This document shows positions 36,622 through 46,896 of a stretch of 64,000 nucleotides of DNA, piece after piece (positions within the stretch are counted from its first letter, which is position 1; each line of letters starts with the position of its first letter). The notes below the pieces were generated by a model. That model had not been told where the DNA came from. It worked only from the letters and a program-made list of their open reading frames with translations, and made no database searches. Source of the stretch: Lepraria neglecta (taxonomy: Eukaryota; Ascomycota; Lecanoromycetes; Lecanorales; Stereocaulaceae); contig CM065646.1 in the NCBI GenBank assembly GCA_033220425.1, positions 2,983,501-3,047,500 of the forward strand, given 5' to 3'. Position numbers and translations under genes: made by a program.

Positions 36622-38046
36622 TTATGATCCCTTCTGCCTCTTCCCTCCCACTCTTGGGCTCTGCTTCACCTTATTCGCGCCTCCTACGCCGTTGACTTCT
36701 ACTACTTCCTCTCCGACGACTAGCCCTACTCCGCTGGCCCTCCGCCGCTTGCCTGTAACGTTGGGACTCGCGTTCGCGCTTCCACCGGGGGTAGCTCCCG
36801 CGCTGGGATTCGTGCCTTGATGGCTCCCTTGTGGAACCATGCTTACGCTTGTAGGGCCGCCATGATTCATGCTATTCTGCAGTGCAAGGTTCTGCATCGA
36901 GGGTGTAGGGTGGTTCGACAGGGTAGCGGGCGAAGCGGAGGGATTTGAATTCTGTGTAGGGAGGGAGAGGTGCGGGCCTTGAGCGGGAGAGAGGAAGTTT
37001 TGTTGGAATGCGTTGAAATTGTGAGCTTGAGCTTGAGGGTTTAGTTGGCCGGGATGGTGCATGGCCGGGTTGAATTGTGGATTCTGTTGTGGATGTTGTT
37101 GCATTTGCGGATTCGAGTATGAGGCGCACGTTTGGCGGAGAACTTCGGCGGGACCCATGTTTGGTCTTTGCCAGGCTTCTCGCATTAAAGGGGCCATTAA
37201 TGAGATACTCTCACCAATCTATAGGCACTAGGTGTGAGCATCTTCCATGCAAAAGCCGGACAGCAACTTACTTCAAGAAACTGTTGAATGGCACTCGTCA
37301 CGCCCATATCAGTGACGGCCGATTTCGGTATAGGTATCTGTGGTGGCTGATCATCAGGAGGTTGTTGTTGCGCCTTCCGTCGTTTGCCTGCGGCTTTGCT
37401 CATATTCGGCGACTGCTTGATCTCTGGAGACTTTCCAGCCGTTTGTACTAGGCCTGCTCGAGGAATGTATTCGTTGTGCTCTGAGGCGGCAATGTCCAAT
37501 ACGTCCAGCTTGCTTTGTTGGTCGAATTGAGCACGTAGCGTACCCATTGAGACAAGCTAAAAATGAGTAAGCTTAGAGCGCAAATTTATGATTCCAGGAT
37601 CCTCACCTGATGACCATTGGCAAACCAGTAGACCCATGAGCACTTGTGACTCTCTACAAAGTGATTTCCATTAGGTAGATCCTTTTGGATCGGGTTGTCC
37701 ATGATCATCTGGATACTCTGTACTCCACTGTTGAACCATGACCAATAGTACCTCGCTATAGCTGGAGTTGGGATTTCGTATTGTTTTGTGGATTCATCTT
37801 TGGACGACCATAACGATTGTCTGAGCATTCCTTGTTTGGAGAAGTATTGATCCACAAAGCTGTTCCAGTATGAAATGTCGTTAGACTGTCTTCGGCCTTG
37901 CTGTAGGGCTTGGTGATTTCCGCCGAGTCGTCCATCCAGTTGAGATCTCGGGCTTACTGAAAATTGGCTAAGCTCGTAACCGAATCTTAAAAGCTTTGAG
38001 ACGAACAACCCATTCATCGAATTCTGCATAGATTGCATCATAGCTC

Positions 38047-38095
<49 letters not shown>

Positions 38096-38906
38096 CAACT
38101 GGGCTTGCTGCTGAGCTTGTTGGGCTTGCTGCTGCTGAGCTTGTTGGGCTTGATGCGAATGCTGTTGAGGACTCGGTTGAGGTTGCTGATTTTGTTGCGG
38201 CTGTTGCTGCTGCTGTTGTGCTTGTTGCTGGGCCTGCTGTTGCTGTTGTTGCGCAGCTTGAATCTGCTGTTGTTCCTGCTGCCTTTGAGCCTGTTGCTGA
38301 GCCTGTTGCTGAGCCTGTTGATGTGCCTGCATTTGAGCTTGTTGACGTTGAGCAGTAGCAGCCGCTGCCGGATCTGGGCCAGTCGGTATTTGGGGTTGAG
38401 AAGTCACTGGTGGTTGAGAAACTGGCTGGCCTTGAGCCGAGGCGGCTTGGCTGGGGGCTTGTTGCATGGTCATTTGCTGCTGCATCATTGGGGCCTGTTG
38501 CTGCTGAACTTGCTGCTGTTGCTGGGCCTGCTGTTGCTGTTGTTGCTGTTGTTGCTGAGCATTTTGTTGACTCTGTTGCTGCTGCTGATGCTGCTGCTGC
38601 TGATGCTGCTGCTGATGTTGTTGAGCCGCGGCCGCTTGCTGCTGTTGAGCCTGTTGGGCCTGTTGGGCTTGTTGGGCTTGTTGGGCCTGTTGGGCCTGTT
38701 GGGCCTGTTGAGCTTGTTGGGCCTGTTGTTGCATTCTCGCGTGTTGCTGCTGCTGTTGCTGCTGAGCCTGTTGCTGCTGAGCCTGTTGCTGAGCCATTTG
38801 ATGCTGGAGGTGTGGGGGTAGAGGAACACGTGGCATGGGTTGATTCTGGAGAAATTGGGCTTGGGGCATCGGTGGATTCCCATTGCCAGGCATCATTCCG
38901 CCATTT

Positions 38907-38950
<44 letters not shown>

Positions 38951-39851
38951 TTGTTGTTGTTGTTGTTGTTGCTGTTGTTGTTGTTGTTGTTGTTGTTGTT
39001 GCAAATGCTGTTGCTGTTGCTGTGCCATTAGGCGTTGCTGTAGTATATGCTGTTGCTGTTGCTGTTGCTGTTGCTGATGCTGTTGATGTTGCTGTTGTTG
39101 TTGTTGTTGGGCAGCTTGTCGCTGCGCCTGCTGTTGGGCTAGGAGCTGAGGATTCTGGGCCGCCACTAACATAGAATCGTTAGCAAATTATTGAGACATC
39201 ACAGATAGTAGCGGTCAAGGTTGGCAAAGCCCATCGGAGGACGACAATAGGGAAAATCGAAGTAGGCGAATAACGCGTGAGTAAAGCTGATCATGGCGAC
39301 GTTGCTATTCCTCTGTTTTCGAAAAACCTTCAGGAAAGCACAGGCCTCTCGAACGGTATAAGTCGAGGAAAGTCATCTTCACGAGAAATGATCGAAGGTG
39401 CAGATTGAAGACTGGGTACATTGTTGTTGCCAGTTTCGTATTTTGGTGATAATGAGAGCCTCAGAACGCAGTCGTTGACCTCTTGGGCTATGCTCTTGAA
39501 GTGAAAAGAAATGTATGACTTACTCATCTGCTGCTGGTTATACATCTGGCTTTGATGTGGCGTTAAGTGGCCCATTGCATGAGCACTCACACCGCCTCCA
39601 GAGACTCCAGGTGGTCCACCAGCTTGCATCATCCCGGGCATCATTGGTACGGCCTGGCTGACTTGAGGTCCCCCGGGCCCGGCCATTCCAGGATGTATTT
39701 GCTGGCCCATCGACACTCCAGGTTGTCCTCCACCGGGCACACCTTGATTGGATGGATGGCCGTGGACCATTGGTTGACCGCCGTGCGCTATCCCAGCGTG
39801 CCCAGGCATACCAGAGTGCGTGGTTAAAGGTTGAGCCATGCTTGTCATCAT
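36622..39851 (-). CDS. ptaB: Gln-rich LIM-domain-binding regulator (PtaB/Ldb type)
   Basis: Four exons, 39851-39524, 39165-37607, 37556-37272 and 37218-36622, give 922 residues. Introns are 358, 50 and 53 bp. After a Met/Gly/Pro-rich N-terminus (MGQQIHPGMAGPGGPQVSQ) comes an exceptionally long Gln/Ala tract (about residues 115-500), then the LIM-binding domain: LRFGYELSQFS, DISYWNSFVDQYFSKQGMLR, STKQYEIPTPAIARYYWSWF, NPIQKDLPNGNHFVESHKC and LDVLDIAASEHNEYIPR. The tail is Pro/Ser/Asn-rich and ends in a basic nuclear-type patch (GKRQKGS). In Aspergillus, PtaB partners SomA to control adhesion, biofilm and conidiation; S. cerevisiae Mfg1 is the counterpart. Nuclear cofactor function is inferred from family. 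The symbol rests on recalled similarity, not an alignment. Confidence 0.85.
38640..38735 (-). repeat. 9-bp tandem repeat encoding (QQA)n
   Basis: About nine imperfect copies of TTGGGCCTG/TTGGGCTTG (plus strand) encode alternating Gln-Gln-Ala in the PtaB-like protein. Confidence 0.85.
38908..39003 (-). repeat. CTG/TTG microsatellite encoding poly-Gln
   Basis: Uninterrupted CTG units followed by TTG units on the plus strand encode about 30 consecutive glutamines in the minus-strand gene. The block is prone to length change. Confidence 0.92.
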
Positions 39852-42570
39852 GATCGGAGCTGTACAACTTGATGTTACTTGCGTAGTAGGTCGGTCCGCG
39901 CTCGGGACGAGCAAGAATACGAAAGGTGCTCAGTTGCAATCGAGCACGAGGCCTTGGTGCTGACTTTTGTGTTGTATTCCCTCGCCAATTTTGCTTCACT
40001 CTGATAACACTAGCCTCCCCGGGTCCCAAATGTATGCTTTTCTCTCCCTCCCGCGACGGGAGACCTAACGTTTTTGTTGTACCTATCCAAGTCCTTTCAG
40101 CATCGCGACTTGCTGAGCTAAAATCTCGTGAGGTCGCCCGCGCGCCCACTGGCGCAGCCCCGGAGTATTATTGCTAACGAGGCGCAGGTACAAGTCTTGC
40201 CGCAACCGTTGATGGGGCCAGCAGGTAATTTCGTTCACGTTGATATGCCAGAAGCCGGAGATATCTGGCCCTTCAGCCTTCAATCCGCACTCTTTCTTCA
40301 CGCTCGCTACTTTCCCCAAAGATTTAATGTTTCCCGAGACCGTCCCTCCGACTGCGACAGAATGGCGGGAGTGTCGTGGGTGTTCTCCCGGCGGGGGTGG
40401 GCGTTAAGGCCGTGAGTCAGGACGATACGCACGTAAGAGCTGAGGCAAGTAACTGCAAATAAAAGTAGAGGAAGTCCAATTGCCTGGGAGCGCAAGAGGT
40501 GTATTCACTCATCTAATGGAATCACCTTCGTAACTCTGCCGCTAGTAGGGATGTAGACTAGACTAGAGTGCTTTAGACTTTCCAGGCCCCCACTAATAAA
40601 TTCGCCTCACTGCTCCACGAACAACCACCACCACCACCACTCACCGCATCAATTCCACGGCTTTGTTCTAGGCTCACGACGATATCAGTATGCTATAGGT
40701 ATGTAATCAGATTCTTCATCATCCCTTGCACAACTCGCACACGTCGGAACGATGACAACAATATAAAAGTCTTCTTTTCCCAGCTGAGTCGACCTTGAAG
40801 AGACCAATCCTTCGGACCCCTTCGCCGGGTGTCTGCTACTTGCCAGTATACCTTGTCTGACCACATCATCTTTGAATCTACGCTTTCGACTTCACTGTCA
40901 ATTTGAGCTATCTGGCTGACCGCGTCAAGTTTGAACAGGCGCCCCATGCACGACGGCCATTACCACCCCCTGCTCATCTCGAATACTCCCCCTTCTCAGC
41001 GGCCCCCTTCAAGACCCGATGCTTTTTAAGAGCGCTTGAGAGTTGTTTTGTATGCTCGACCTCGGAATTCACTGTTTGCACCCAAGGTAAGCCGTCCGTG
41101 CCTCCAGCTCGTTCTTCCTACTCTATACCACGTTCTTCTATGATGAAAACACGAACACCAATTCGCAGTTTCCTCCTAAGCCTAGCGCATGTTTAGAACC
41201 TATTAAGTCGCTAGATCCATGCGGGCATATCTTCCTTGGATGTCTGATCGAGAACACTACACATTTACGCTTATTCTTGGCTCTTATTTTTTTTTTCGGA
41301 GGTAGCTCAGCCGCTGATTCAGAACATTCCTAGGTGATTGTCACTACGAAGAACCTCTCACAAACGTCGTCGAAGCACAGAAGATACCTTTACACCGAAT
41401 TTCAGTCCCCGAAGATGCACCCCCCAACCGTACCAGACGAGAGAAACATTTGGGGATTATTGGTCCGGGATACACAGAGGGTATAGTAAGTCGCGATATT
41501 CCTCGAGCATGCATATTTTTCATCTCTACTCGCGGTCGTCGTCAGTACCTCCTTCTGGATGAGACTTCAATTTCTGAACGATGCAAATCAGCGAGATTGG
41601 TACGCTTTTCTCCGTGCTACAAACTCCTCACATGACCAATGGACCATGTTATGGCTCTCTTTAAAAGCATGAAATCTCGCCATTAATCAATGTCACTTCT
41701 TCTGCATGATTTCTTCCTCAGTGTGATAAATTCCAACTACTCTTGATATCCATTTGAACAAACTACACAGCTACAAACAAGATATTGGTTTCGAGTACTA
41801 CTCCATTGATCATTATGACCCTTTCGTCGTATTCATCACATGGAAGAATGAGCAAAGCGTCATGTGGAGCGGGCTATGAATGGTCCACTTCTACACCATA
41901 CCCATCAAAAAGCTAGACCACACTATGGACTTCTACCCTCGAACTTTCACCACGCGAGTCTTATTCCCATCCCTCGAACCCAATTGAAGTTCAAGTAGAT
42001 CTGACTTACAGATGCAACCCGCATGTTCCCCCAAAAACTTTGCAGTAACAGTAAACAGTTCAGCTCCAAATTTGAATAATTCTAGATATAACCCGAAATT
42101 GCAAGCACTGATAGAAGTTATCAACCCATGGACTTGAGAAAAAAGTAGATCGTAGGTATATTGCTAATAGTTTGAGGCGTGAGGCCTACATCAGCCACAG
42201 CCATAGGTGAGCAACCGCATCTCCGCAAGCGCTCACTACACTTACACAATACACAATAGTTTATTTGTTTTTAAGTCTCTGTATTGCTGCTGCTTAGGTA
42301 CCTATCGTGGCTCATTTTTAAAAGCGATCGAGAGTCGTGACTTCCCTGCACCGATTGTTGTGGAACTCCAATTAAAGTTCAAACTGGGCCACTCTTTCTC
42401 AACGGTTTGATGGCTATCGATCATCGAAAGAAGTACATACTGCTCTGCTTACAGAAGCTACACCTGCCCACTGCTCTCGCACACATGTACATGTACTCCT
42501 CAAGAAATTCGTGCAGCACGAAAATACGTTTGCATATGAATGAGAGCTACTCGCCGTCTCTTGGACCAAG
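39852..42570. other. 2.7-kb intergenic region with ptaB leader
   Basis: It should hold the promoter and 5' leader of the PtaB-like gene and, on the other side, sequence upstream of the MFS stump. A short (CCA)n run lies near 40625-40640 and a T-run near 41286-41299. I find no further gene or tRNA I can support. Confidence 0.45.
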
Positions 42571-42996
42571 ATGGACACTTCCTCGAAAGTAGAGGTCGTC
42601 GACGTCTCTCAGATTGGCGCCTTTGCAAGCGGCCTCATCTCATTGTGGGCTCAAATCGGAACCTTTTTCGGCGAGAAGGAGGCCCAGAATATCTACAGCG
42701 TCATGTCGTTTGGTCGTGGCATCGGCAACATTGCTTCTGGGCCGATCAGCGTGGCTTTGCTGAAGACGGCGAGGGCAGTGGACCGCAGTGCTTACGCTAT
42801 CGGCAAGTATCAGGGTGTTGTTTTGTATGTGGGTGTCTGCATGGCGTTCAGCGCGTTGTTGGGTGGTGAGGGTTTCCTTGCCGTTGCGCATGAGGAGAAG
42901 ACACAGATACAGAAAATGGGAGTGGTTGCTAGTTCTTTTGCGGGCCAGGACGACGTACCTGCAGGCTCTGTTGCGGCTGATGAAGAGCTAGTGTAG
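42571..42996 (+). pseudogene. C-terminal stump of an MFS monocarboxylate-type transporter
   Basis: 141 codons from ATG to TAG match only the last helices of an MFS transporter of the fungal monocarboxylate/MCH type: a hydrophobic helix with FASGLISLWAQIGTFFG, the loop YSVMSFGRGIGNIASGPIS, then GKYQGVVLYVGVCMAFSALL and a short polar tail. A functional transporter of this family needs about 12 helices and more than 400 residues, and no N-terminal half is visible upstream. It is most likely a truncated duplicate. The surviving part has no internal stop, so the truncation may be recent, or the ORF may still be expressed. Confidence 0.65.
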
Positions 42997-43632
42997 ATGA
43001 CCTGAATGTCAAGAATGAACATATCCCAAAATATACTGCATTTACAAGGAATTTTGGCCAAAGCTCTAAGATATTGTTTTCGATAAAGCCTCAAATTTCA
43101 GACCTACAGAAGTTACCAATCTATAGGGTTTGTGAATTAGATTGTAGAACGAACCTGGTTGGAAGCCGAGCTTGAGCTTGCTTTTTCTTGGCGCAATTGA
43201 CGGCTCCAGGGTACAACGCTAGGGCTCTCCTAGGGGCGGAGGCAGCGAAGATTTGCAAAGCTCTACAATTCACCAACCAGGCGAATTTCGACAATAGATT
43301 CGGTACCAACCTTTTAGAGACATACAAAATCCACAACTCTATACGCAAAAATCTATTGTCAAACTTCGTATCTGTGGAGTTAGAGCAAGGTGAACGGTTG
43401 GGGGGTTTTTGGCCGGTTGGGGGTGAACCCTTCTACTTCCATATCGAGCTTGTGTTCGAACCACCACACCACGAAGGCGGAGCGACAACCTAGTGTAAGC
43501 TTGCCCAGACCTGCCTCCTTCTAATACCACAGTAAGGCCGGTTCGAAGCCCTCCGTTTCTATCAACATTAGGCACGCCGCCTTCGAGTATTGCAGCAAAT
43601 CGGGTTCAAAGCCCTTCAATCCTACCAACGAT
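42997..43632. other. Intergenic, promoter of the V-ATPase B gene
   Basis: Two diverged direct copies of a GGTTCGAAGCCCT-like motif occur at about 43540-43555 and 43601-43616. Nothing else is recognised. Confidence 0.4.
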
Positions 43633-45534
43633 ATGGCGAACGAAGTTACAGATCACCGCATGACCAGTATCCATCCTCGAATCCGATACAATACTATCGG
43701 CGGTGTCAATGGCCCGTTGGTCATTCTTGACAATGTGAGATCTATCAAAGAGCCCTGGATCTATCTACTGACGTAGTTGCTCCAGGTCAAATTCCCTAGA
43801 TACAATGAAATTGTTTCGTTGACCTTACCAGATGGGTCTGAGAGGTCTGGGCAGGTGCTGGAAGCTCGAGGTACGAGCAATCCTGCATTACATGTGGTCA
43901 TGGGCAGTGGCTGACTCCGGACACATCTAGGCAGCCGAGCAGTCGTTCAAGTACGCCATTGAGAGTTACTTTGAGAGTCGCCAGGATGCTGATTACGTAC
44001 AGGTATTCGAGGGCACTTCAGGTATCGATGTCAAGAAGGTCAGAGATAGTGTCCGCCAGCTTTGGTGGAGGTCGCTGACAAGTGCTAGACAAAAGTCGAG
44101 TTCACAGGACACAACCTGAAGATCGGAGTCTCCGAGGACATGCTGGGACGTATCTTCGATGGATCAGGAAGAGCCATTGACAAGGGGCCGAAGGTGCTGG
44201 CGGAAGACTACCTCGATATCAACGGCAGTCCTATCAATCCCTACTCTCGAGCACGTCCTTGCCAAGCCTACAATCTACATGAAGCTGATAGGGGACTAGG
44301 TCTACCCGGAAGAGATGATCGCAACAGGTATATCAGCCATAGATACCATGAACTCAATTGCTCGGGGGCAAAAGATCCCTATCTTCTCAGCCGCCGGTCT
44401 ACCACACAACGAAATCGCTGCCCAGATATGTCGTCAAGCTGGTCTGGTCAACAAGCCTACGAAGGATGTTCATGATGGACATGAAGAGAATTTCTCCATT
44501 GTGTTCGCGGCTATGGGTGTCAACATGGAGACGAGTCGTTTCTTCACACGGGATTTCGAGGAGAACGGTAGCATGGAGAGAGTCACGCTGTTCCTGAATT
44601 TGGCAAACGATCCTACGTAAGATCTACTATCTCGGTTGGTTGAGGTAGATGCTTACAGAAGCAGCATCGAACGTATCATCACTCCCCGTCTCGCCCTCAC
44701 CACAGCCGAATACTACGCCTACCAGCTCGAGAAGCACGTCTTGGTCATTCTCACAGACCTGACAGCCTACTGCGATGCCCTTCGAGAAGTTTCAGCCGCC
44801 AGAGAAGAAGTGCCAGGTCGACGTGGATACCCAGGTTACATGTACACTGACTTGTCAACAATATACGAGCGTGCTGGTCGAGTGGAAGGACGCAATGGCT
44901 CCATTACGCAAATCCCAATTCTTACTATGCCTAACGATGGTACGACTCTCCATTAATGACCACTTGGAGCATGCTAACTCCAAAATCAGACATTACCCAC
45001 CCCATTCCCGATTTAACAGGTTACATCACGGAAGGCCAAATCTTCATCGACCGTCAACTTTACAACAAAGGAGTCTATCCCCCCATCAATGTCCTTCCCT
45101 CCCTCTCCCGTCTCATGAAATCGGCCATCGGCGAAGGCCACACCCGCAAAGACCACGGCGACGTCTCCAATCAACTGTACGCCAAGTACGCCATCGGTCG
45201 AGACGCAGCATCCATGAAAGCTGTCGTTGGTGAAGAAGCTCTGTCATCCGAGGATAAACTTTCACTGGAATTTTTGGACAAATTCGAACGTACCTTCATC
45301 TCGCAATCGGCATATGAATCGAGGACTATTTATGAGAGTATAGATTTGGCCTGGAGTCTGTTGAGGATATACCCTAAGGAGTTACTAAATCGGATACCGA
45401 AGAAGATTCTCGATGAGTTCTACCAGCGCTCGGGCAAGGGGAAGAGAGGCAATAAGGACACGAGAGATAACGAGGAGCATGAGGAGCAGCCGCAGACTAA
45501 CGGGGAGCAGAGTGAAGACTTGATTGAGACGTAA
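43633..45534 (+). CDS. vma2: V-type proton ATPase subunit B
   Basis: Eight exons (43633-43734, 43786-43870, 43931-43950, 44003-44038, 44089-44250, 44300-44616, 44665-44939, 44990-45534) give 513 residues, the normal length. Subunit B is the non-catalytic nucleotide-binding subunit of the V1 hexamer that acidifies the vacuole. Diagnostic blocks are [105 protein letters not shown]-type [20 protein letters not shown] and [15 protein letters not shown]. Exon 3 is only 20 bp and exon 4 only 36 bp. Intron 5 (44251-44299) needs a GC donor. All junctions restore the conserved sequence. The acidic tail (EEHEEQPQ) is variable. The gene converges on frataxin. Confidence 0.96.
44251..44299 (+). other. 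GC-AG intron in vma2
   Basis: The 49-bp intron begins GCACGT and ends GGGGACTAG, with GCTGATA as likely branch site. Only this splice joins NPYSR to VYPEEM, the invariant V-ATPase sequence; no GT donor nearby keeps the frame. Confidence 0.85.
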
Positions 45535-45846
45535 TGGGAGGAGTGTGTTGTTATGGCGAGGGCAGAGAGCAGAGGTTATTGTCTTGACTAGGTTGGCAGC
45601 GTGCTTTTAGTCGCCTGAATGCATTGAGCGGGTAGAATGTAAGCACATAGATACAATGCTGAGCTTCTATTTATGCCCGATATGCTCCATTCAATGCTGT
45701 ATGCCCCGAACGCCATTCGCTACGCAGGGTATCAATCCATTTATGCCGCTGAAACGCAAGACTTAAACCACAATCAACCAAGTAAAGACCTTTTATTTCC
45801 CCCCTCCTATCATCTCCCCCGGCTTCCCTCCCCACCTTAATCTTCC
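45535..45846. other. Convergent 3' region, vma2 and frataxin
   Basis: 312 bp lie between two stop codons facing each other. No gene is seen; terminators of both genes are expected here. Confidence 0.5.
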
Positions 45847-46619
45847 TCAACCCCACACCCCCCCAGCCACGACGCCAACCTCCCCCTCAAGCAACCCACT
45901 CAACGTACTCCCATCCCTAAGATAAACCCATTCCCCCTCCGCCTCTCCCGTTCCCTTTCCTCCTTCGCCAGCAACCCAATCGTATCGCTTCGGTCCACTC
46001 ACCGGACTCGATAGCCATATCTGCTTGTTTGGAGGCTGTTTGTTTAGGACGTAGGTCCCATGGGGTGGGAATGTTAACGTCAATACTCCTGCCTGTTGGT
46101 TGCGTCATTGTCAGAACAAGCCTCCTAGCCTAAAAGGGGGTAGGAGAGGGGAACGAGGCGGGGTGAGCGGGGAGGGTTCACGCTGTATTCAACATCCACG
46201 TCTTCCCGCTCTTCTTGCAGTTCTTCCAATTGCGCTAATAGGGCGTCGATGTATGCGTCTGAGATTTTATGATATACATCCACCGTAATCGCCGCCGGCT
46301 CCCCTATCTTTCTCTCAACCGGAGGCGCAGCTTGCAGCGTACTCGCCGCTGAAAATGTCCTCGCTCGAAAATGTTGAGACTGGTGTTGATTTTGCTCGCA
46401 TATCGGCGGCTGGTAGCCCATCCTCCAAACCGGCACAGGCCGCTCTCGGAAGGCGTTGATACTCCTAGTGAGTCCAGGGGTTGCATTGTAGTGAATTGAG
46501 TTTCGAGGATGTATGGGTGTGGTATGCAGGACGTGTGTTCTGGAGGGAGCATTATGGCAGCCCAAGCGGAGGAGCTGGGTCGAGACTTGCTGGATGTTGG
46601 GGTTGGCGTTTGTGAGCAT
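45847..46619 (-). CDS. yfh1: Frataxin, mitochondrial iron-sulfur cluster assembly factor
   Basis: Two exons, 46619-46182 and 46092-45847, give 227 residues, joined by an 89-bp intron (GTGAAC..CAACAG). Frataxin stimulates cysteine-desulfurase-driven Fe-S assembly in the matrix. The N-terminus of about 100 residues is Arg/Ser/His-rich without acidic residues, a plausible mitochondrial presequence. The fold is visible as [18 protein letters not shown] followed by the acidic helix [11 protein letters not shown], which binds iron, and the sheet [36 protein letters not shown], then [21 protein letters not shown] 46617-46619 was chosen as the first in frame. It is followed 278 bp upstream by the NRPS-like gene on the same strand. 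Confidence 0.95.
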
Positions 46620-46896
46620 CTTGCCAGACTCTTATTGTATCGAAGGGCGGTTTTGGGTGGGGTTTAGTGGTTATGGGAGGTAGTTATCCAGGTCAAGAGG
46701 AAGCTGATACGGAAATATTTATGCCGGTCATGACGGAATTAGAGCCGCTATATAACAATATGGAGGCTTGGCATGGTGTTCATGTTGATTTCTTCACTAC
46801 TTTGGACACATTTTTCGAGAGGCATACAAGCCATACAGAAATTCGTTATACGTCAGTCATAGATGTAAATTCATCCGCCAATCCCTTTCCCTCAAA

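Noticed and set aside
38033-39174. Long plus-strand frames of poly-Leu, poly-Ala/Val and poly-Cys (up to 262 codons)
   Set aside because: They are antisense shadows of the CAG/CAA-rich poly-Gln coding region of the minus-strand PtaB-like gene.
39538-40149. Minus-strand 203-codon frame overlapping the first PtaB exon
   Set aside because: It begins at a non-ATG codon, is Arg/Ser/Trp-rich without family resemblance, and is out of frame with the recognisable exon.
43441-43500. tRNA-like segment (minus-strand TGGTGTGGTGGTT box and GTTCGAAC)
   Set aside because: I could not fold a cloverleaf with matching acceptor stem and T-arm at correct spacing.
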